A stretch of DNA of 64,000 nt from MH13 sp040219355 (GCA_040219355.1 JAVJSN010000006.1:30929-94928), one strand, 5' to 3'. Numbered from the stretch's first letter, positions 1-8,882 are shown. Numbers and translations are program-made. The notes: a model not told the origin generated them from the sequence alone.

Positions 1-309
1 CAACGGCTTGAAAGCCTGCGTGAGGAGGTGCAACAAATCGCTGATATTCGCGGCCCAGGCTTTATGGCTGCGGTGGAATTCACCACCCCAGGGAACGGCG
101 CACCTGATACAACGTTCACACAAGCGGTTAAAGACGCCGCTTTGGAGCGAGGCTTGATCCTGCTGACCTGCGGTGTTTTTGCCAATGTGATACGCTTTCT
201 CGCTCCGATCACGATTCAAGATCGCGTTTTTGCCGAAGGTCTCGACATTATCGAAGCTTCCATCAAACAAGCGGTGGCAACGACTTCAGACAAGGAAAAA
301 GCAGCATGA
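1..309 (+). CDS. gabT: 4-aminobutyrate aminotransferase-like C-terminus (partial, 5' end outside window)
   Basis: Open from the first base; only the last ~102 residues are in the window. It shows the C-terminal fold of class III PLP aminotransferases: a DIRGPGFMAAVEF strand, then the GLILLTCGVFANVIRFLAPI segment in which these enzymes contact the substrate carboxylate, then a closing helix. The family transfers the amino group of 4-aminobutyrate to 2-oxoglutarate, giving succinic semialdehyde. Its stop overlaps the ATG of the next gene (ATGA), and that gene is a succinate-semialdehyde dehydrogenase, which supports the GABA-pathway call. Another omega-aminotransferase specificity is possible because the PLP-lysine region is not visible. 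Confidence 0.85.
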   Translation, partial: QRLESLREEVQQIADIRGPGFMAAVEFTTPGNGAPDTTFTQAVKDAALERGLILLTCGVFANVIRFLAPITIQDRVFAEGLDIIEASIKQAVATTSDKEKAA

Positions 310-1790
310 TAGCATCCACCCTTACCGATCGATTGAATGACAAGGACCTTGTGATTGATGCCGCTTTGGTAGCGGGGCGTTGGGTCAAAGCGTCCTCTTC
401 CAGCAAAACGTTCAGCGTCACCAATCCATCGACCGGTGAGACGCTTGCCGACCTGCCTGATTTGGGACCTGCAGAGGCCAATGACGCCATCGATGCAGCG
501 TATGACGCACAGAAAGACTGGGCTGCCAAGACAAGCAAAGACCGCAGCGCCGTGCTTCGACGGTTGCACAATTTGATGGTTGAAAACGTTGATGATTTGG
601 CCACCATTTTGACCGCTGAGATGGGGAAACCGCTGGCTGAGGCAAAAGGCGAAATTCTCTATGGCGCAAGCTATGTCGAATGGTTCGCTGAGGAAGCAAA
701 GCGCGTTTACGGTGATGTGATCCCGGGCCACCAAGGCGACAAACGGGTTGTGGTTCTTAAACAACCCATTGGCGTTGTGGCTTCAATCACGCCATGGAAC
801 TTCCCCAACGCAATGATGGCACGAAAGATGGCGCCCGCCCTCGCTGTGGGCTGCGCCTTTGTTGCCAAGCCAGCCGAACTTACGCCGTTGTCAGCTATCG
901 CGATGGGTGTGTTGGCTGAACGCGCTGGGCTGCCGAAAGGCCTTTTTAGCGTGTTGACGACCACCGACAGCGCCGCGATGGGCAAGGCGTTCTGCTCCAA
1001 CTCGAAAGTACGCAAACTCTCCTTCACCGGCTCAACGCGGGTCGGAAAAATTCTTATGAAGCAGGCTGCCGAACAGGTTATGCGTACATCGATGGAGCTT
1101 GGCGGCAACGCGCCATTTATCGTCTTCAATGATGCTGATCTGGACGCCGCCGTTGAAGGCGCGATGGTCTCGAAATACCGCAACAATGGCCAGACCTGCG
1201 TCTGTGCGAACCGTATTTATGTTCAATCGGGCGTCTATGACGCCTTTGCTGCCAAGCTGGTTGAGGCCGTGAAAGGTTTGCGGGTTGGTGATGGATTTGA
1301 GGATGGGGTGAATGCCGGGCCGTTGATCAACAAAGCTGCCGTAGACAAGGTGGAAGCGCATATTGCTGATGCGACGCAAAAAGGTGCCAAAGTCGCCGCT
1401 GGTGGCGAGCCACATGCGCGCGGGGGCACCTATTTTCAGCCCACTGTGCTAACGGGTGTGACCAGCGATATGGCCGTCGCACGTGAGGAAACGTTCGGTC
1501 CGGTTGCTCCACTGTTTGCTTTTGACGACGTGGATGATGTGATCGCCAAAGCAAATGACACCGAGTTTGGTCTCGCAGCCTATTTCTACGCCAATGATCT
1601 TGCCCAAGTGTGGCGCGTCGCTGAAGCGCTGGAATACGGCATTGTGGGCGTAAACACCGGTCTTATCTCCAACGAAATGGCGCCATTTGGTGGCGTTAAG
1701 CAGTCAGGACAAGGCCGCGAGGGCTCCAAATACGGCATCGACGACTATTTGGAGATCAAATATGTCTGCCTGGGCGGCATCGAAGGTTGA
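306..1790 (+). CDS. gabD: NAD(P)-dependent succinate-semialdehyde dehydrogenase
   Basis: A 494-residue aldehyde dehydrogenase, the usual length. It oxidises succinic semialdehyde to succinate, the second step of GABA catabolism. Visible family marks are the TPWNFP motif near residue 162, the cofactor-loop SFTGSTRVGK near 239, the general base Glu264 in MELGGNAPFIVF and the catalytic Cys298 in GQTCVCANR. The last ~30 residues carry the oligomerisation segment with EMAPFGGVKQSGQGREGS, typical of the GabD subgroup. It overlaps the upstream aminotransferase by 4 nt, so the two are probably translationally coupled. The second Cys two residues after the catalytic one (C-V-C) is typical of GabD and is known in some members for redox control. 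Confidence 0.93.
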   Translation: MIASTLTDRLNDKDLVIDAALVAGRWVKASSSSKTFSVTNPSTGETLADLPDLGPAEANDAIDAAYDAQKDWAAKTSKDRSAVLRRLHNLMVENVDDLATILTAEMGKPLAEAKGEILYGASYVEWFAEEAKRVYGDVIPGHQGDKRVVVLKQPIGVVASITPWNFPNAMMARKMAPALAVGCAFVAKPAELTPLSAIAMGVLAERAGLPKGLFSVLTTTDSAAMGKAFCSNSKVRKLSFTGSTRVGKILMKQAAEQVMRTSMELGGNAPFIVFNDADLDAAVEGAMVSKYRNNGQTCVCANRIYVQSGVYDAFAAKLVEAVKGLRVGDGFEDGVNAGPLINKAAVDKVEAHIADATQKGAKVAAGGEPHARGGTYFQPTVLTGVTSDMAVAREETFGPVAPLFAFDDVDDVIAKANDTEFGLAAYFYANDLAQVWRVAEALEYGIVGVNTGLISNEMAPFGGVKQSGQGREGSKYGIDDYLEIKYVCLGGIEG

Positions 1791-1802
1791 GCCCGTCGAG
1801 TT

Positions 1803-1825
1803 GAGGAGAGCGGCTAGCTCTCCTC
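1803..1825. terminator. Bidirectional hairpin between convergent gabD and cupin gene
   Basis: Perfect 9-bp inverted repeat (GAGGAGAGC at 1803-1811, GCTCTCCTC at 1817-1825) with a 5-nt loop, between the convergent ends of gabD and the cupin gene; the cupin stop codon lies in the loop. Position suits a shared transcription end, but no T-tract follows on either strand, so Rho-independent termination is not assured. Confidence 0.5.
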
Positions 1826-2131
1826 GCTGGTTGTCAGCATTTCGATCTCAACAAAAGCAACGGCATAATCGTTGGCGTTAATCACATCGTGCTCAACGCC
1901 AGCCTTACGGGCATAGCTCGCCCCAATCTGCATGGCTGCTTTTGTGATCGCCCCATCGGGCCCTTTGATATCGAGCGCACCATCGAACAGGGGCACAACC
2001 ACATAGTCGTGTCCATGCCGATGCCAGCCGGTGTTGTCGCCCTTGTTGGCGAAGTCCCATCGCGTCACACGGATGGACCCTTCGTCAATCTGTACGGTGG
2101 GAACAGCGGTGCCAACAGATGAGCTGCACAT
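1814..2131 (-). CDS. Small single-domain cupin protein
   Basis: A 105-residue protein that is essentially one cupin barrel. Metal-binding histidines are visible in GWHRHGHDYVVVPL (residues ~35-48), with the second motif around the GVEHDV segment near residue 78. Stand-alone cupins of this size are often annotated as cytoplasmic sugar- or oxo-acid-binding or dioxygenase-like proteins, but the substrate cannot be predicted. It is convergent with gabD and lies just downstream (10 nt) of bioY on the same strand, so it may be the distal gene of the biotin-transport transcript. Start chosen at the only reasonable ATG. Confidence 0.75.
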   Translation of the reverse strand: MCSSSVGTAVPTVQIDEGSIRVTRWDFANKGDNTGWHRHGHDYVVVPLFDGALDIKGPDGAITKAAMQIGASYARKAGVEHDVINANDYAVAFVEIEMLTTSEES

Positions 2132-2140
2132 GGCCTGCCC

Positions 2141-2695
2141 CTACGCCTGATCTGCGCGCGAAAGCACGCTTTGTGGTCGGGCTTTATAGAGCGCAGCGGT
2201 CAAGATCCCTGCCACAACGGCTTTGGCGATATCGCCGGGGATAAAGGCCGTCACCAGCGCGGCAGCTTCCACCAATGTGCGGTCCAAAACGATCGACATG
2301 CCGACAATCCCAAACGCGTAAAGCACGATGATGCCACCAATGATGCTGGCAATGATCGCAACAACCGTGAGGTTCGTGCTGCGCCAGCGTTCGACGATCA
2401 AGCCGGTTACAAACGCGGCCACAGGCCAGCCGAACAAGAACCCGGCTGTTGGCCCAGCAAAAACGCCCAAACCGCCACGGCCACCGGCAAGCAATGGCAA
2501 GCCAACCGCCACCAGCAGCAAGAACAACAGCACGGCGAGCGTGCCTCGCTTGGCACCCAGCACCGTGCCGCACAGCATGATGGCCAGCGTTTGTGCAGTT
2601 ATGGGAACACCAAATCCCAATGAGAAGCTTGGAATAAGGCCAAGAGCAGCAATGAGCGCTGCAAACAGGGCGATAAGGGTGAGATTGCGTTCCAT
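2141..2695 (-). CDS. bioY: Biotin transporter substrate-binding S component BioY
   Basis: A 184-residue integral membrane protein beginning MERNLTLIALFAALIAALGL, with about six hydrophobic segments. BioY is the biotin-capturing S component of energy-coupling-factor (ECF) transporters. The FGVPITAQTLAIMLCG region and the GLPLLAGGRGGLGVFAGPT segment (about residues 60-90) are the characteristic family motifs. The reading frame stays open upstream of 2695, but that extension is not BioY-like, so the internal ATG is taken as the start. It is the last gene of a bioM-bioN-bioY set in the usual order. It closes with a short charged tail. Confidence 0.93.
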   Translation of the reverse strand: MERNLTLIALFAALIAALGLIPSFSLGFGVPITAQTLAIMLCGTVLGAKRGTLAVLLFLLLVAVGLPLLAGGRGGLGVFAGPTAGFLFGWPVAAFVTGLIVERWRSTNLTVVAIIASIIGGIIVLYAFGIVGMSIVLDRTLVEAAALVTAFIPGDIAKAVVAGILTAALYKARPQSVLSRADQA

Positions 2696-2711
2696 AGGAC
2701 GTCCTTTGAAT

Positions 2712-3326
2712 TCAAATTTTTGATGATGGCTTGAGGCCGCCGCGTGCACGGATCGCTTCGGCGACCTGCTCAGCATCATCAATGGCTAACACGGTGAAGG
2801 GCAAGATCACCCGCCAGCGTGGTTTTGTTCGTGCGCGCGCTTGCCATGCCTGTCCCAACTGGCGGCCTTTGTCGGCCAGGGTGGGTGTAAAGCGAATAAC
2901 CAGCGCAATGCCCAGTTCCAATGCGCGCGTGTTGAGCCCTAGGCGCGCAAAGGGTCTCAATAGCCACTGAGCAACCGCAATCATATCCGACAAACGGGTT
3001 GTCATGGTCACCAGCATAGCCAAACCGACCGCCGTCAGCAGTCGCAAGGCGATGATAAAGCCGCCCGACGGATCACCAATGACCAGATGCCAAACCACCA
3101 ACAAAACAAGGAATGGCCAAAGCCCCCAAAGTGCCTTGACGCCAGCGGTGAAGAACGTGCGCCCCGGCAGAGCATAGAGGGTGAGGCAACCAAGAAATGC
3201 TGCCACTTGAAAGGTAAGGTTTTGATTGGCGACCAGCACAATGGTGGCAGCACAAAGGAGAGACAGCTTCACCCAAGCTGGCCAGCCATGGGCGCGGGTT
3301 TCAACTGGCGAGGTCAGAGAGATCAT
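2712..3326 (-). CDS. bioN: ECF transporter T component BioN
   Basis: An ~204-residue EcfT-type transmembrane protein that couples the ATPase to BioY in biotin uptake. The cytoplasmic coupling motif ARART (in QAWQARARTKPRW) is seen near residue 170 and a second Ala-Arg-Gly element (IRARGG) near the C-terminus, as expected for EcfT proteins. The gene overlaps the end of bioM by ~26 nt. Of two adjacent ATGs (3329 and 3326) the second is better spaced from a G-rich Shine-Dalgarno stretch, so 3326 is used. BioMNY transporters import biotin, the cofactor of the biotin carboxylase and carrier encoded upstream in the same run of genes. Confidence 0.9.
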   Translation of the reverse strand: MISLTSPVETRAHGWPAWVKLSLLCAATIVLVANQNLTFQVAAFLGCLTLYALPGRTFFTAGVKALWGLWPFLVLLVVWHLVIGDPSGGFIIALRLLTAVGLAMLVTMTTRLSDMIAVAQWLLRPFARLGLNTRALELGIALVIRFTPTLADKGRQLGQAWQARARTKPRWRVILPFTVLAIDDAEQVAEAIRARGGLKPSSKI

Positions 3327-4071
3327 CATCACCCCCCAGTTGGCGCATCCGTGCTTCAAACGCTGGCAACACTTTCGGCGGCGGTCCGTCCATCGTCAGC
3401 CGCCCTTCATCAATCCATAGAATCCGCGAGCAATCGGCCAGATGCGATGGGTCATGGGCGATGTGCACCAACATGGTGGGCACAGCTTCCAGCGCACGAG
3501 CCAGTTGCATCTGCGTTGGAATATCCAGCCCTGAATAGGGCTCATCGAGGACAATAGCTTTAGGCTCCATGGCGAGCACGGCCATTAAGCAGACCAGGCG
3601 CTTTTGCCCTTGGGAGAGGCGGTGCACCGCTTCTTTGGCCCAATGCGCTTTCTCAAAGCGTTGGAGCATGTCTTCAACCTTATCGGCTGCTTCACTTTTG
3701 CTCATACCTTTTTGCAGAAGGCCAAAGGCCAATTCCTCTTCGACCGTCGGGAAGATGATCTGGTGATCGGAATTTTGAAACAAAATTCCAACGGTTGAGA
3801 GCGCACCGACGCGATCAGAATAGACATCCACGCCATCTACACGGACTGTGCCACGGGTCGGTTTCACCAACCCGCAAAACAGGCGTGCAAAGGTGGATTT
3901 TCCCGACCCATTACGACCAACAACACCGATACGATGATCGTCGGCGCGCGCCGAAAGATCGCTGATGATGGGCTTGCCCTCCAACACCAGCGAGACGTTG
4001 GAGAATTCAAACGACGCAGGCTTGGTAGATTCGACAGACTGGGAAGGCGAAGACACCAAGGCAAGACCCAC
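3301..4071 (-). CDS. bioM: ECF transporter ATPase BioM
   Basis: A 256-residue ABC ATPase. The Walker A motif GRNGSGKST is at residues 52-60, the Q-loop at LFQNSDHQ, the signature at LSQGQKRLVCL and Walker B at KAIVLDEPYSGLD. It powers biotin import with BioN and BioY. Only 4 nt separate it from the stop of the upstream sugar-type ABC permease, so it appears to sit in the same transcript as that unrelated transporter. The call as BioM rather than a cobalt or nickel EcfA rests mainly on the adjacent bioN and bioY. Confidence 0.92.
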   Translation of the reverse strand: MGLALVSSPSQSVESTKPASFEFSNVSLVLEGKPIISDLSARADDHRIGVVGRNGSGKSTFARLFCGLVKPTRGTVRVDGVDVYSDRVGALSTVGILFQNSDHQIIFPTVEEELAFGLLQKGMSKSEAADKVEDMLQRFEKAHWAKEAVHRLSQGQKRLVCLMAVLAMEPKAIVLDEPYSGLDIPTQMQLARALEAVPTMLVHIAHDPSHLADCSRILWIDEGRLTMDGPPPKVLPAFEARMRQLGGDDDLSDLAS

Positions 4072-4075
4072 AAAG

Positions 4076-5128
4076 CTATCCGCCGCTGAGGATCAGCCTG
4101 TAGCGGAACTGGTCGAATATCACAGCTAGAATGAGCAGTGCACCCAAGAGCACCATCTGCATGTAGGAGCTGATTTGCGCAAGGTTCATCCCATTTTGGA
4201 CAAGCACGATGAAGAACGCTCCAAGCACAACGCTTAACACCCTTCCGATCCCACCGCGCAATGACACACCAGCGATAACGCAGGCGGCGATGGATTCAAG
4301 CGCGATGGAAGCGCCAAGATTGGCTTCGCCGGACTCCACGCGCGCGGTGAGCAACAGGCCGGTGACCGAGGCAATGAAAGCGCAAATGAGATAGCACATT
4401 AAGAGCGTGCGCTTGGTGTTGATGGCCGAAAGATGTGCCGCTTTGATGTTGCCACCAACGGCATAGATCTGCGTGCCCAAACGGGTCTGCGTCATCAAAA
4501 CCCACATGATGACGATGAAGACCAAGGCTACAAGAACCGGCGCTGGTATCCCCCACAATCGCCCGAAGCCCAGCGTGTCAGCAAACACAAATGGCATCCC
4601 GGAAACCGGCACGCCGCCGGTGAGGAACAGCGCAATACCTGCGCCTACCGAAGAGACGCCTAACGTCATGATAAAGGGCGAAACTTCAAAGTAAGCCACA
4701 CCAATACCGTTGACCAAACCAACCATCAAAGCTGCGCCAAAGCCCATGCAAGCGCCGAGCACGATGGCAAGCCAAATGGCATCGGGGAAGACGCCCGCTA
4801 GCCACACCATACCTAGAGCCGAGACCACAGAGGTGAGCGCAATGGCCGTTCCAACCGAAAGGTCGAAGCCACCAGAAATTAGCACCACCATCTGACCCAT
4901 GGAAACAAGCACCAAGAACACCGATTGGCGGGCTACATTGACCATATTCTGCATGGTCAGGAAGGACGACGACAGCAGCGCGAAAATGATCACCGCGGCG
5001 ATCAGAAAGAAGGGCAAGACACCAACCTTCACAAACACATTGCGGACTAGCGCCAAAGCGTCGGACCGAGCGGGCTCAGATTGCAGGGTGCCCGGCTTGG
5101 CTTCGCCTGTATCAGGGGTGGGGCTCAT
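4076..5128 (-). CDS. Ribose/sugar-type ABC transporter permease
   Basis: A 350-residue polytopic inner-membrane protein of the RbsC/XylH/YtfT class (BPD_transp_2). It has about eight to ten hydrophobic segments and the diagnostic ISGGFDLSVGTAIALTSV motif (~residues 85-102), as well as SLRGGIGRVLSVVLGAFFIV near 290, found in sugar and nucleoside exporter-type permeases. It overlaps the ATPase gene by 4 nt (ATGA). The partner binding protein is TorT-like, and the operon neighbours are 5-oxoprolinase subunits, so the imported ligand may not be a sugar; it cannot be read from the permease. Confidence 0.9.
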   Translation of the reverse strand: MSPTPDTGEAKPGTLQSEPARSDALALVRNVFVKVGVLPFFLIAAVIIFALLSSSFLTMQNMVNVARQSVFLVLVSMGQMVVLISGGFDLSVGTAIALTSVVSALGMVWLAGVFPDAIWLAIVLGACMGFGAALMVGLVNGIGVAYFEVSPFIMTLGVSSVGAGIALFLTGGVPVSGMPFVFADTLGFGRLWGIPAPVLVALVFIVIMWVLMTQTRLGTQIYAVGGNIKAAHLSAINTKRTLLMCYLICAFIASVTGLLLTARVESGEANLGASIALESIAACVIAGVSLRGGIGRVLSVVLGAFFIVLVQNGMNLAQISSYMQMVLLGALLILAVIFDQFRYRLILSGG

Positions 5129-6657
5129 GATTGCGCTCCAGACTCATCAAAGAAATATTTCAACACCACGTCCTCGCGGATATCCTCACCGGCCAGTTCG
5201 GCGGTGACAGCGCCATGAGCGAGCACCAGGAGGCGGTGGGAAAGGTTCATCACTTCAGGCAGATCAGAGGAGATGATGATGACGGCCTTTCCGGCCTCGC
5301 ACAGCTCCTTGATCAACAGGTAGAGGGCCGCACGGGTGCCCATATCAACGCCAACCGTCGGCTCATCGAAAATGTACACATCCACGTTTTGGCCAAAGCA
5401 GCGACCGAACAGAACCTTCTGCTGATTGCCCCCGGAGAGCTGAGACACCACTTTTTTGCGGTAGCTTTCTGAAAGCTCCACATGATCGGAAATGGTGAGG
5501 ACCTCTGCGCCGACCGCTTTGCGATCCACAAAGGCGGAACGATTGGGCACCTTGTCGCCCATAATGAGATTCACCGCGAGGTTCTGATCGGACCGTTTGG
5601 CGAGATCCAGCCCCTCATTTTTCCGATCAGAGGAAAGGTAATACATCCCCGCGCGGATTATCGCAGCAGTGGATGCCTTACTGATGTCCTCGCCCTTCAA
5701 ACGAACTGTACCTTGCGCATGCGGCATGAGACCCATGAGCGCTCGAAAAAGGCGTGACTTGCCTGAGCCAACCAGCCCAGCAACGCCGAGAACCTCACCG
5801 GCACGTACATTGAAGGTCGCGCCGTGCACGCCATCGGTGGAAAGGTCCTTCACCTCCAAAAGCGTTTCGCCCTCAAGGTTCTCGATTTTGGGATAGATTT
5901 CGTCGATGGCGCGCCCGGTCATCATTTCAACCAGCGCGGCCTCATCGGTGTCGGTCATCTTGACCGTGCCAATCTTAGCGCCATCTCGCAGCACGGTTAT
6001 GCGGTCGGCAATGCGGGCAAATTCCTGAATGCGGTGCGAGATATAAATCACGCCGACGCCCCGCTCTTTGAGTGACAGGACGAAATCGAACAGATGGTCC
6101 ACTTCCTTGTCAGTCAGCGAGGCTGTCGGCTCATCGAGAATGAGCACTTTAAGGTCACCATGAAACGCCTTAGTGATTTCCACCATTTGCTGCTGGGCGC
6201 GCGACAAGCTGGCCACGGTCGCATTGGGGTCAATGTCGAAACCAAGCTCGGCGAGCATCTCCTTGGAGCGCCGCCGCATGTTTTTGTGGTCGAGAAACGG
6301 CCCAATCAGCGGCTCCCAGCCCATAAAGATGTTTTGCGCTACGGTCAGCGTGGGCAGCAGGCTGAACTCTTGGAAGACGGTGTAAATGCCCTTGTTCTGT
6401 GCATCGGCAACGCTGGTGAAATGCAGCGGTTCGCCATCAAGGCTCATCGTGCCGCCCGAAGGGTTGTTGGCGCCAGCAAGAAGGGAGATTAGCGTGGACT
6501 TGCCCGCACCATTCTCACCGAAAAGCACATGCACTTCTCCAGCTTGCAACTCGAAATCGACTGCATTGAGCGCCACAACGCCGGGGTAGCGTTTGGTCAG
6601 CTTCTCAAGAGAGATGAGCGGTTGCGCGGCGGATGACACGTCATGAACCTTTGGCAA
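5125..6657 (-). CDS. Ribose/sugar-type ABC transporter ATPase (two nucleotide-binding domains)
   Basis: A 510-residue protein with two fused ABC domains, as in RbsA/XylG. The first has Walker A GENGAGKST at residues 47-55, signature LSRAQQQMVEI and Walker B VLILDEPTASLT. The second has the degenerate P-loop GLVGSGKSR and signature LSGGNQQKVLFG with FDEPTVGVD. This asymmetry is normal for the family. It energises import of the ligand bound by the TorT-like protein upstream. The 74-nt gap between the two genes carries a strong hairpin (6663-6689). Confidence 0.92.
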   Translation of the reverse strand: MPKVHDVSSAAQPLISLEKLTKRYPGVVALNAVDFELQAGEVHVLFGENGAGKSTLISLLAGANNPSGGTMSLDGEPLHFTSVADAQNKGIYTVFQEFSLLPTLTVAQNIFMGWEPLIGPFLDHKNMRRRSKEMLAELGFDIDPNATVASLSRAQQQMVEITKAFHGDLKVLILDEPTASLTDKEVDHLFDFVLSLKERGVGVIYISHRIQEFARIADRITVLRDGAKIGTVKMTDTDEAALVEMMTGRAIDEIYPKIENLEGETLLEVKDLSTDGVHGATFNVRAGEVLGVAGLVGSGKSRLFRALMGLMPHAQGTVRLKGEDISKASTAAIIRAGMYYLSSDRKNEGLDLAKRSDQNLAVNLIMGDKVPNRSAFVDRKAVGAEVLTISDHVELSESYRKKVVSQLSGGNQQKVLFGRCFGQNVDVYIFDEPTVGVDMGTRAALYLLIKELCEAGKAVIIISSDLPEVMNLSHRLLVLAHGAVTAELAGEDIREDVVLKYFFDESGAQS

Positions 6658-6662
6658 AAGAG

Positions 6663-6689
6663 CGGGCTGGGAGAGGCTCCCCCAGCCCG
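6663..6689 (-). other. Intercistronic hairpin between binding-protein and ATPase genes
   Basis: An inverted repeat, CGGGCTGGG (6663-6671) against CCCAGCCCG (6681-6689), extended inward by AG/CT around a 2-nt bulge. It lies between the binding-protein stop and the ATPase start. Such hairpins often protect the 3' end of the binding-protein message or partly terminate, which gives the binding protein in excess. No clear T-run follows, so stabilisation is the likelier role (inference). Confidence 0.5.
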
Positions 6690-6731
6690 ATATCGTTGGC
6701 GAGCCACGCCAGGAAGCGCGGCCCGTCAGAC

Positions 6732-7808
6732 TTAGTTTTCGACGCTGAAGACCGGTGAGAAACCATCCGGCGGAAGGATATTCTGGCGCGGCACATCGTT
6801 GATGTTGTCTGGATCGACAACAAAGATTTGCGGACCAACATGAGCGATGAAGTCTTCGCCTTCCAGCGCACGCACCGCTTGGTCAATCGCCATACGGCCT
6901 TGGATCACCATGCTGTCGGCTGGAGCAGCCAGAATGAAGCCACGCTGAATGCCGGTGTAAACGCCGGGCGTCATGTAGAAGGAGAGAAGTTCCACCTCGC
7001 CGACCAACCCACGCTCGCGGATAAGGCCCTGCGCGGCTTCAGCCGTCACGGCCGTGCCAGCCAGATAGCGCACATCGGGGTTGGCTTGCAGAACGTCTTC
7101 CACCAGGGAAAGCTGAACTTCGCGTCCAGTATCGCCATAACGTGGTTCAAGAACCTCCACGGCGGAACCTTCCACCGCTTCCATAAAACCCCGATGGGCC
7201 GCTTCCACCCAACCTGCACCTGCTGGTCCTGGGAACCAACCAACTTGAACAGGGTCGCTGCCAGCAGGATGGCGCTCAGCAAGATAGCGGCCGGTTTCTG
7301 CACCCATCGTGTAGAAGGATACCAATGCTTTGGCGGTGATATCCGGCGAAGAGACGCCATTCACCAGGTCAATAACCGGGATACCCTGGGCTGCGATCTC
7401 AGCGATCACATTGTTCAGGCCATCGCCTGAGATGGCACCAATCGCTACGGCTTGCGCACCACCGGCAACGCAGTCTTCCAACTGGCTGATTTGCGTTGTC
7501 AGCTCGGTGTAGCCACCGGCTTCCACAAGGTTGAGGTTGACACCAAGGCGTTCAGCTTCGTCAGCCACGCCATAGTTTACGCCCAACCAATAGGCATCTT
7601 TCATATGCGGAAACGATACACAGATGTTCCATGGTTGGCTGGCTGATTCCAGCGCTTCATAGCTCACATCACTCACCTCACCATCAGCGGAGAAGGCCGG
7701 TGTCACTTGCTGCGCGGGATAGGGGAACCAGCTGTCCATGGCAAACGCGCTGGCGGGTAGCAGGCTGGCAACGGCAACCGTTGCGAGCAGCTTCTTGGTC
7801 AATGTCAT
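6732..7808 (-). CDS. TorT-like periplasmic binding protein of ABC transporter
   Basis: A 358-residue periplasmic-binding-protein-like I domain with a signal peptide (MTLTKKLLATVAVASLLPASAFA, cleavage after AFA). It has the ligand-binding fold of ribose-type receptors (VSFPHMKDAYWLGVNYGV, then repeated AIGAISGDGLNNVIAEIAAQ), and closely resembles proteins annotated as TorT. True TorT works with a TorS kinase sensing trimethylamine N-oxide; no kinase is here, and the two following genes are ABC transporter parts, so an import role is inferred. Start at 7808 has an AGGA box in front; a longer frame to 7880 lacks support. Confidence 0.82.
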   Translation of the reverse strand: MTLTKKLLATVAVASLLPASAFAMDSWFPYPAQQVTPAFSADGEVSDVSYEALESASQPWNICVSFPHMKDAYWLGVNYGVADEAERLGVNLNLVEAGGYTELTTQISQLEDCVAGGAQAVAIGAISGDGLNNVIAEIAAQGIPVIDLVNGVSSPDITAKALVSFYTMGAETGRYLAERHPAGSDPVQVGWFPGPAGAGWVEAAHRGFMEAVEGSAVEVLEPRYGDTGREVQLSLVEDVLQANPDVRYLAGTAVTAEAAQGLIRERGLVGEVELLSFYMTPGVYTGIQRGFILAAPADSMVIQGRMAIDQAVRALEGEDFIAHVGPQIFVVDPDNINDVPRQNILPPDGFSPVFSVEN

Positions 7809-7872
7809 TGGGTAGTCCTCCAAGTTGAATACAATTTGTTCTTTTTGGTGTCTGAGCCCGGGGGGAGACAGT

Positions 7873-7890
7873 GTGCGCAACGCAGCGCAC
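7873..7890 (-). other. Small hairpin in pxpC / binding-protein spacer
   Basis: Six-bp perfect stem (GTGCGC, 6-nt loop, GCGCAC) in the 105-nt spacer between pxpC and the binding-protein gene. A G-rich stretch and then an A-rich stretch follow on the minus strand before the AGGA box. The spacer is the longest in this run of genes, so it may hold a separate promoter or a partial termination point. Confidence 0.3.
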
Positions 7891-7913
7891 CGGTTGCGGA
7901 ATGCTAGAGGTGC

Positions 7914-8882
7914 CTAGGAAAGAGCCTCACGAATGGCACTGAGGATGGCTTTGCGATCTTTGCGGGCAGCCAGTGCGCCATCCATGTCGACCTTCTGGAA
8001 CTTCACCGGCATGTGCGGTTGAAGCTGACCGATCAGGTCCATGTCCGCAGATATGATGGCGCCCAGAGTGAAGTACCCGCCACCGGACACGGCATCACGA
8101 TGCAGCACGATGGGCTCAGTTCCGCCTGGCACTTGAATGGAGCCGTAGGAATAGCAACCATCGACAATGTTGGATGGATCTGAGCCGGCGCCAAAGGGTG
8201 GTTCACGATCCACGAACTCCAGCGGACGACCGCCCTTGAAGCGATATCCCATGCGGTCGGCTTCCGGTGCCACAGCCCAATCATCATCGAAGAAGTTCTG
8301 CCCCGATGCTTCGGTGAGGCGATGCCAATAGAGGCCAGGCAGGACACGCAAAGTTGTCGGTGAACCCGGGCCACGGCGCAGATTGTTTGGCACACTTTTG
8401 CCCGCGGTCCCTGATCCGGCGCCGACGGGAATATCGTCACCGGCTGCAATCGCGCGGCCTTCATAGCCACCCAGGGCACCGATCGGATAGGTGGAGCGGC
8501 TTCCGAGTGCAGGTGGCGTTGTGATGCCGCCTGACACAGCGATGTAGATGCGCGCGCCGTCTTTGAGGAAGCCGAAGCTCAGCGTTTGGCCTGCCTTCAC
8601 ATCGAAAGAGGTCCAAGGCTCTTGCTCTTTTCCATCCAACAGGATGGGCATGGTTGCCCCAGTGACGGCGACAACAGCGGGGGCGGTGAACTCAATTTCT
8701 GGCCCCATGAATACAGCTTCCAAACCGGCTGCATCTTCGGGATTGCCGACCAACATGTTGGCGGCGCGCATCGCCAGGCGATCCATAGCGCCACCAATGG
8801 GGATGCCAAGGTGGAAGTAGCCGGGGCGACCAAGGTCCTGGATGGAAGTGGAGAGGCCTGGATTTTTGATCTTAAGCGACAT
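7914..8882 (-). CDS. pxpC: 5-oxoprolinase subunit C (biotin-dependent carboxyltransferase / KipA-like family)
   Basis: About 322 residues starting MSLKIKNPGLSTSIQDLGRP, the typical N-terminus of the AHS2/KipA family. Further family marks are RPGYFHLGIPIGGAMD, the internal VLPGLYWHRL segment and the FGAGSDPSNIVDGCYSYGSI region. With PxpB it forms the catalytic part of prokaryotic 5-oxoprolinase, which hydrolyses 5-oxoproline to glutamate with ATP. The start at 8882 overlaps pxpB by 11 nt; the frame continues upstream to 9047 but inside pxpB and out of its frame. The homologous domain also forms the C-terminal part of urea carboxylase. Confidence 0.9.
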   Translation of the reverse strand: MSLKIKNPGLSTSIQDLGRPGYFHLGIPIGGAMDRLAMRAANMLVGNPEDAAGLEAVFMGPEIEFTAPAVVAVTGATMPILLDGKEQEPWTSFDVKAGQTLSFGFLKDGARIYIAVSGGITTPPALGSRSTYPIGALGGYEGRAIAAGDDIPVGAGSGTAGKSVPNNLRRGPGSPTTLRVLPGLYWHRLTEASGQNFFDDDWAVAPEADRMGYRFKGGRPLEFVDREPPFGAGSDPSNIVDGCYSYGSIQVPGGTEPIVLHRDAVSGGGYFTLGAIISADMDLIGQLQPHMPVKFQKVDMDGALAARKDRKAILSAIREALS

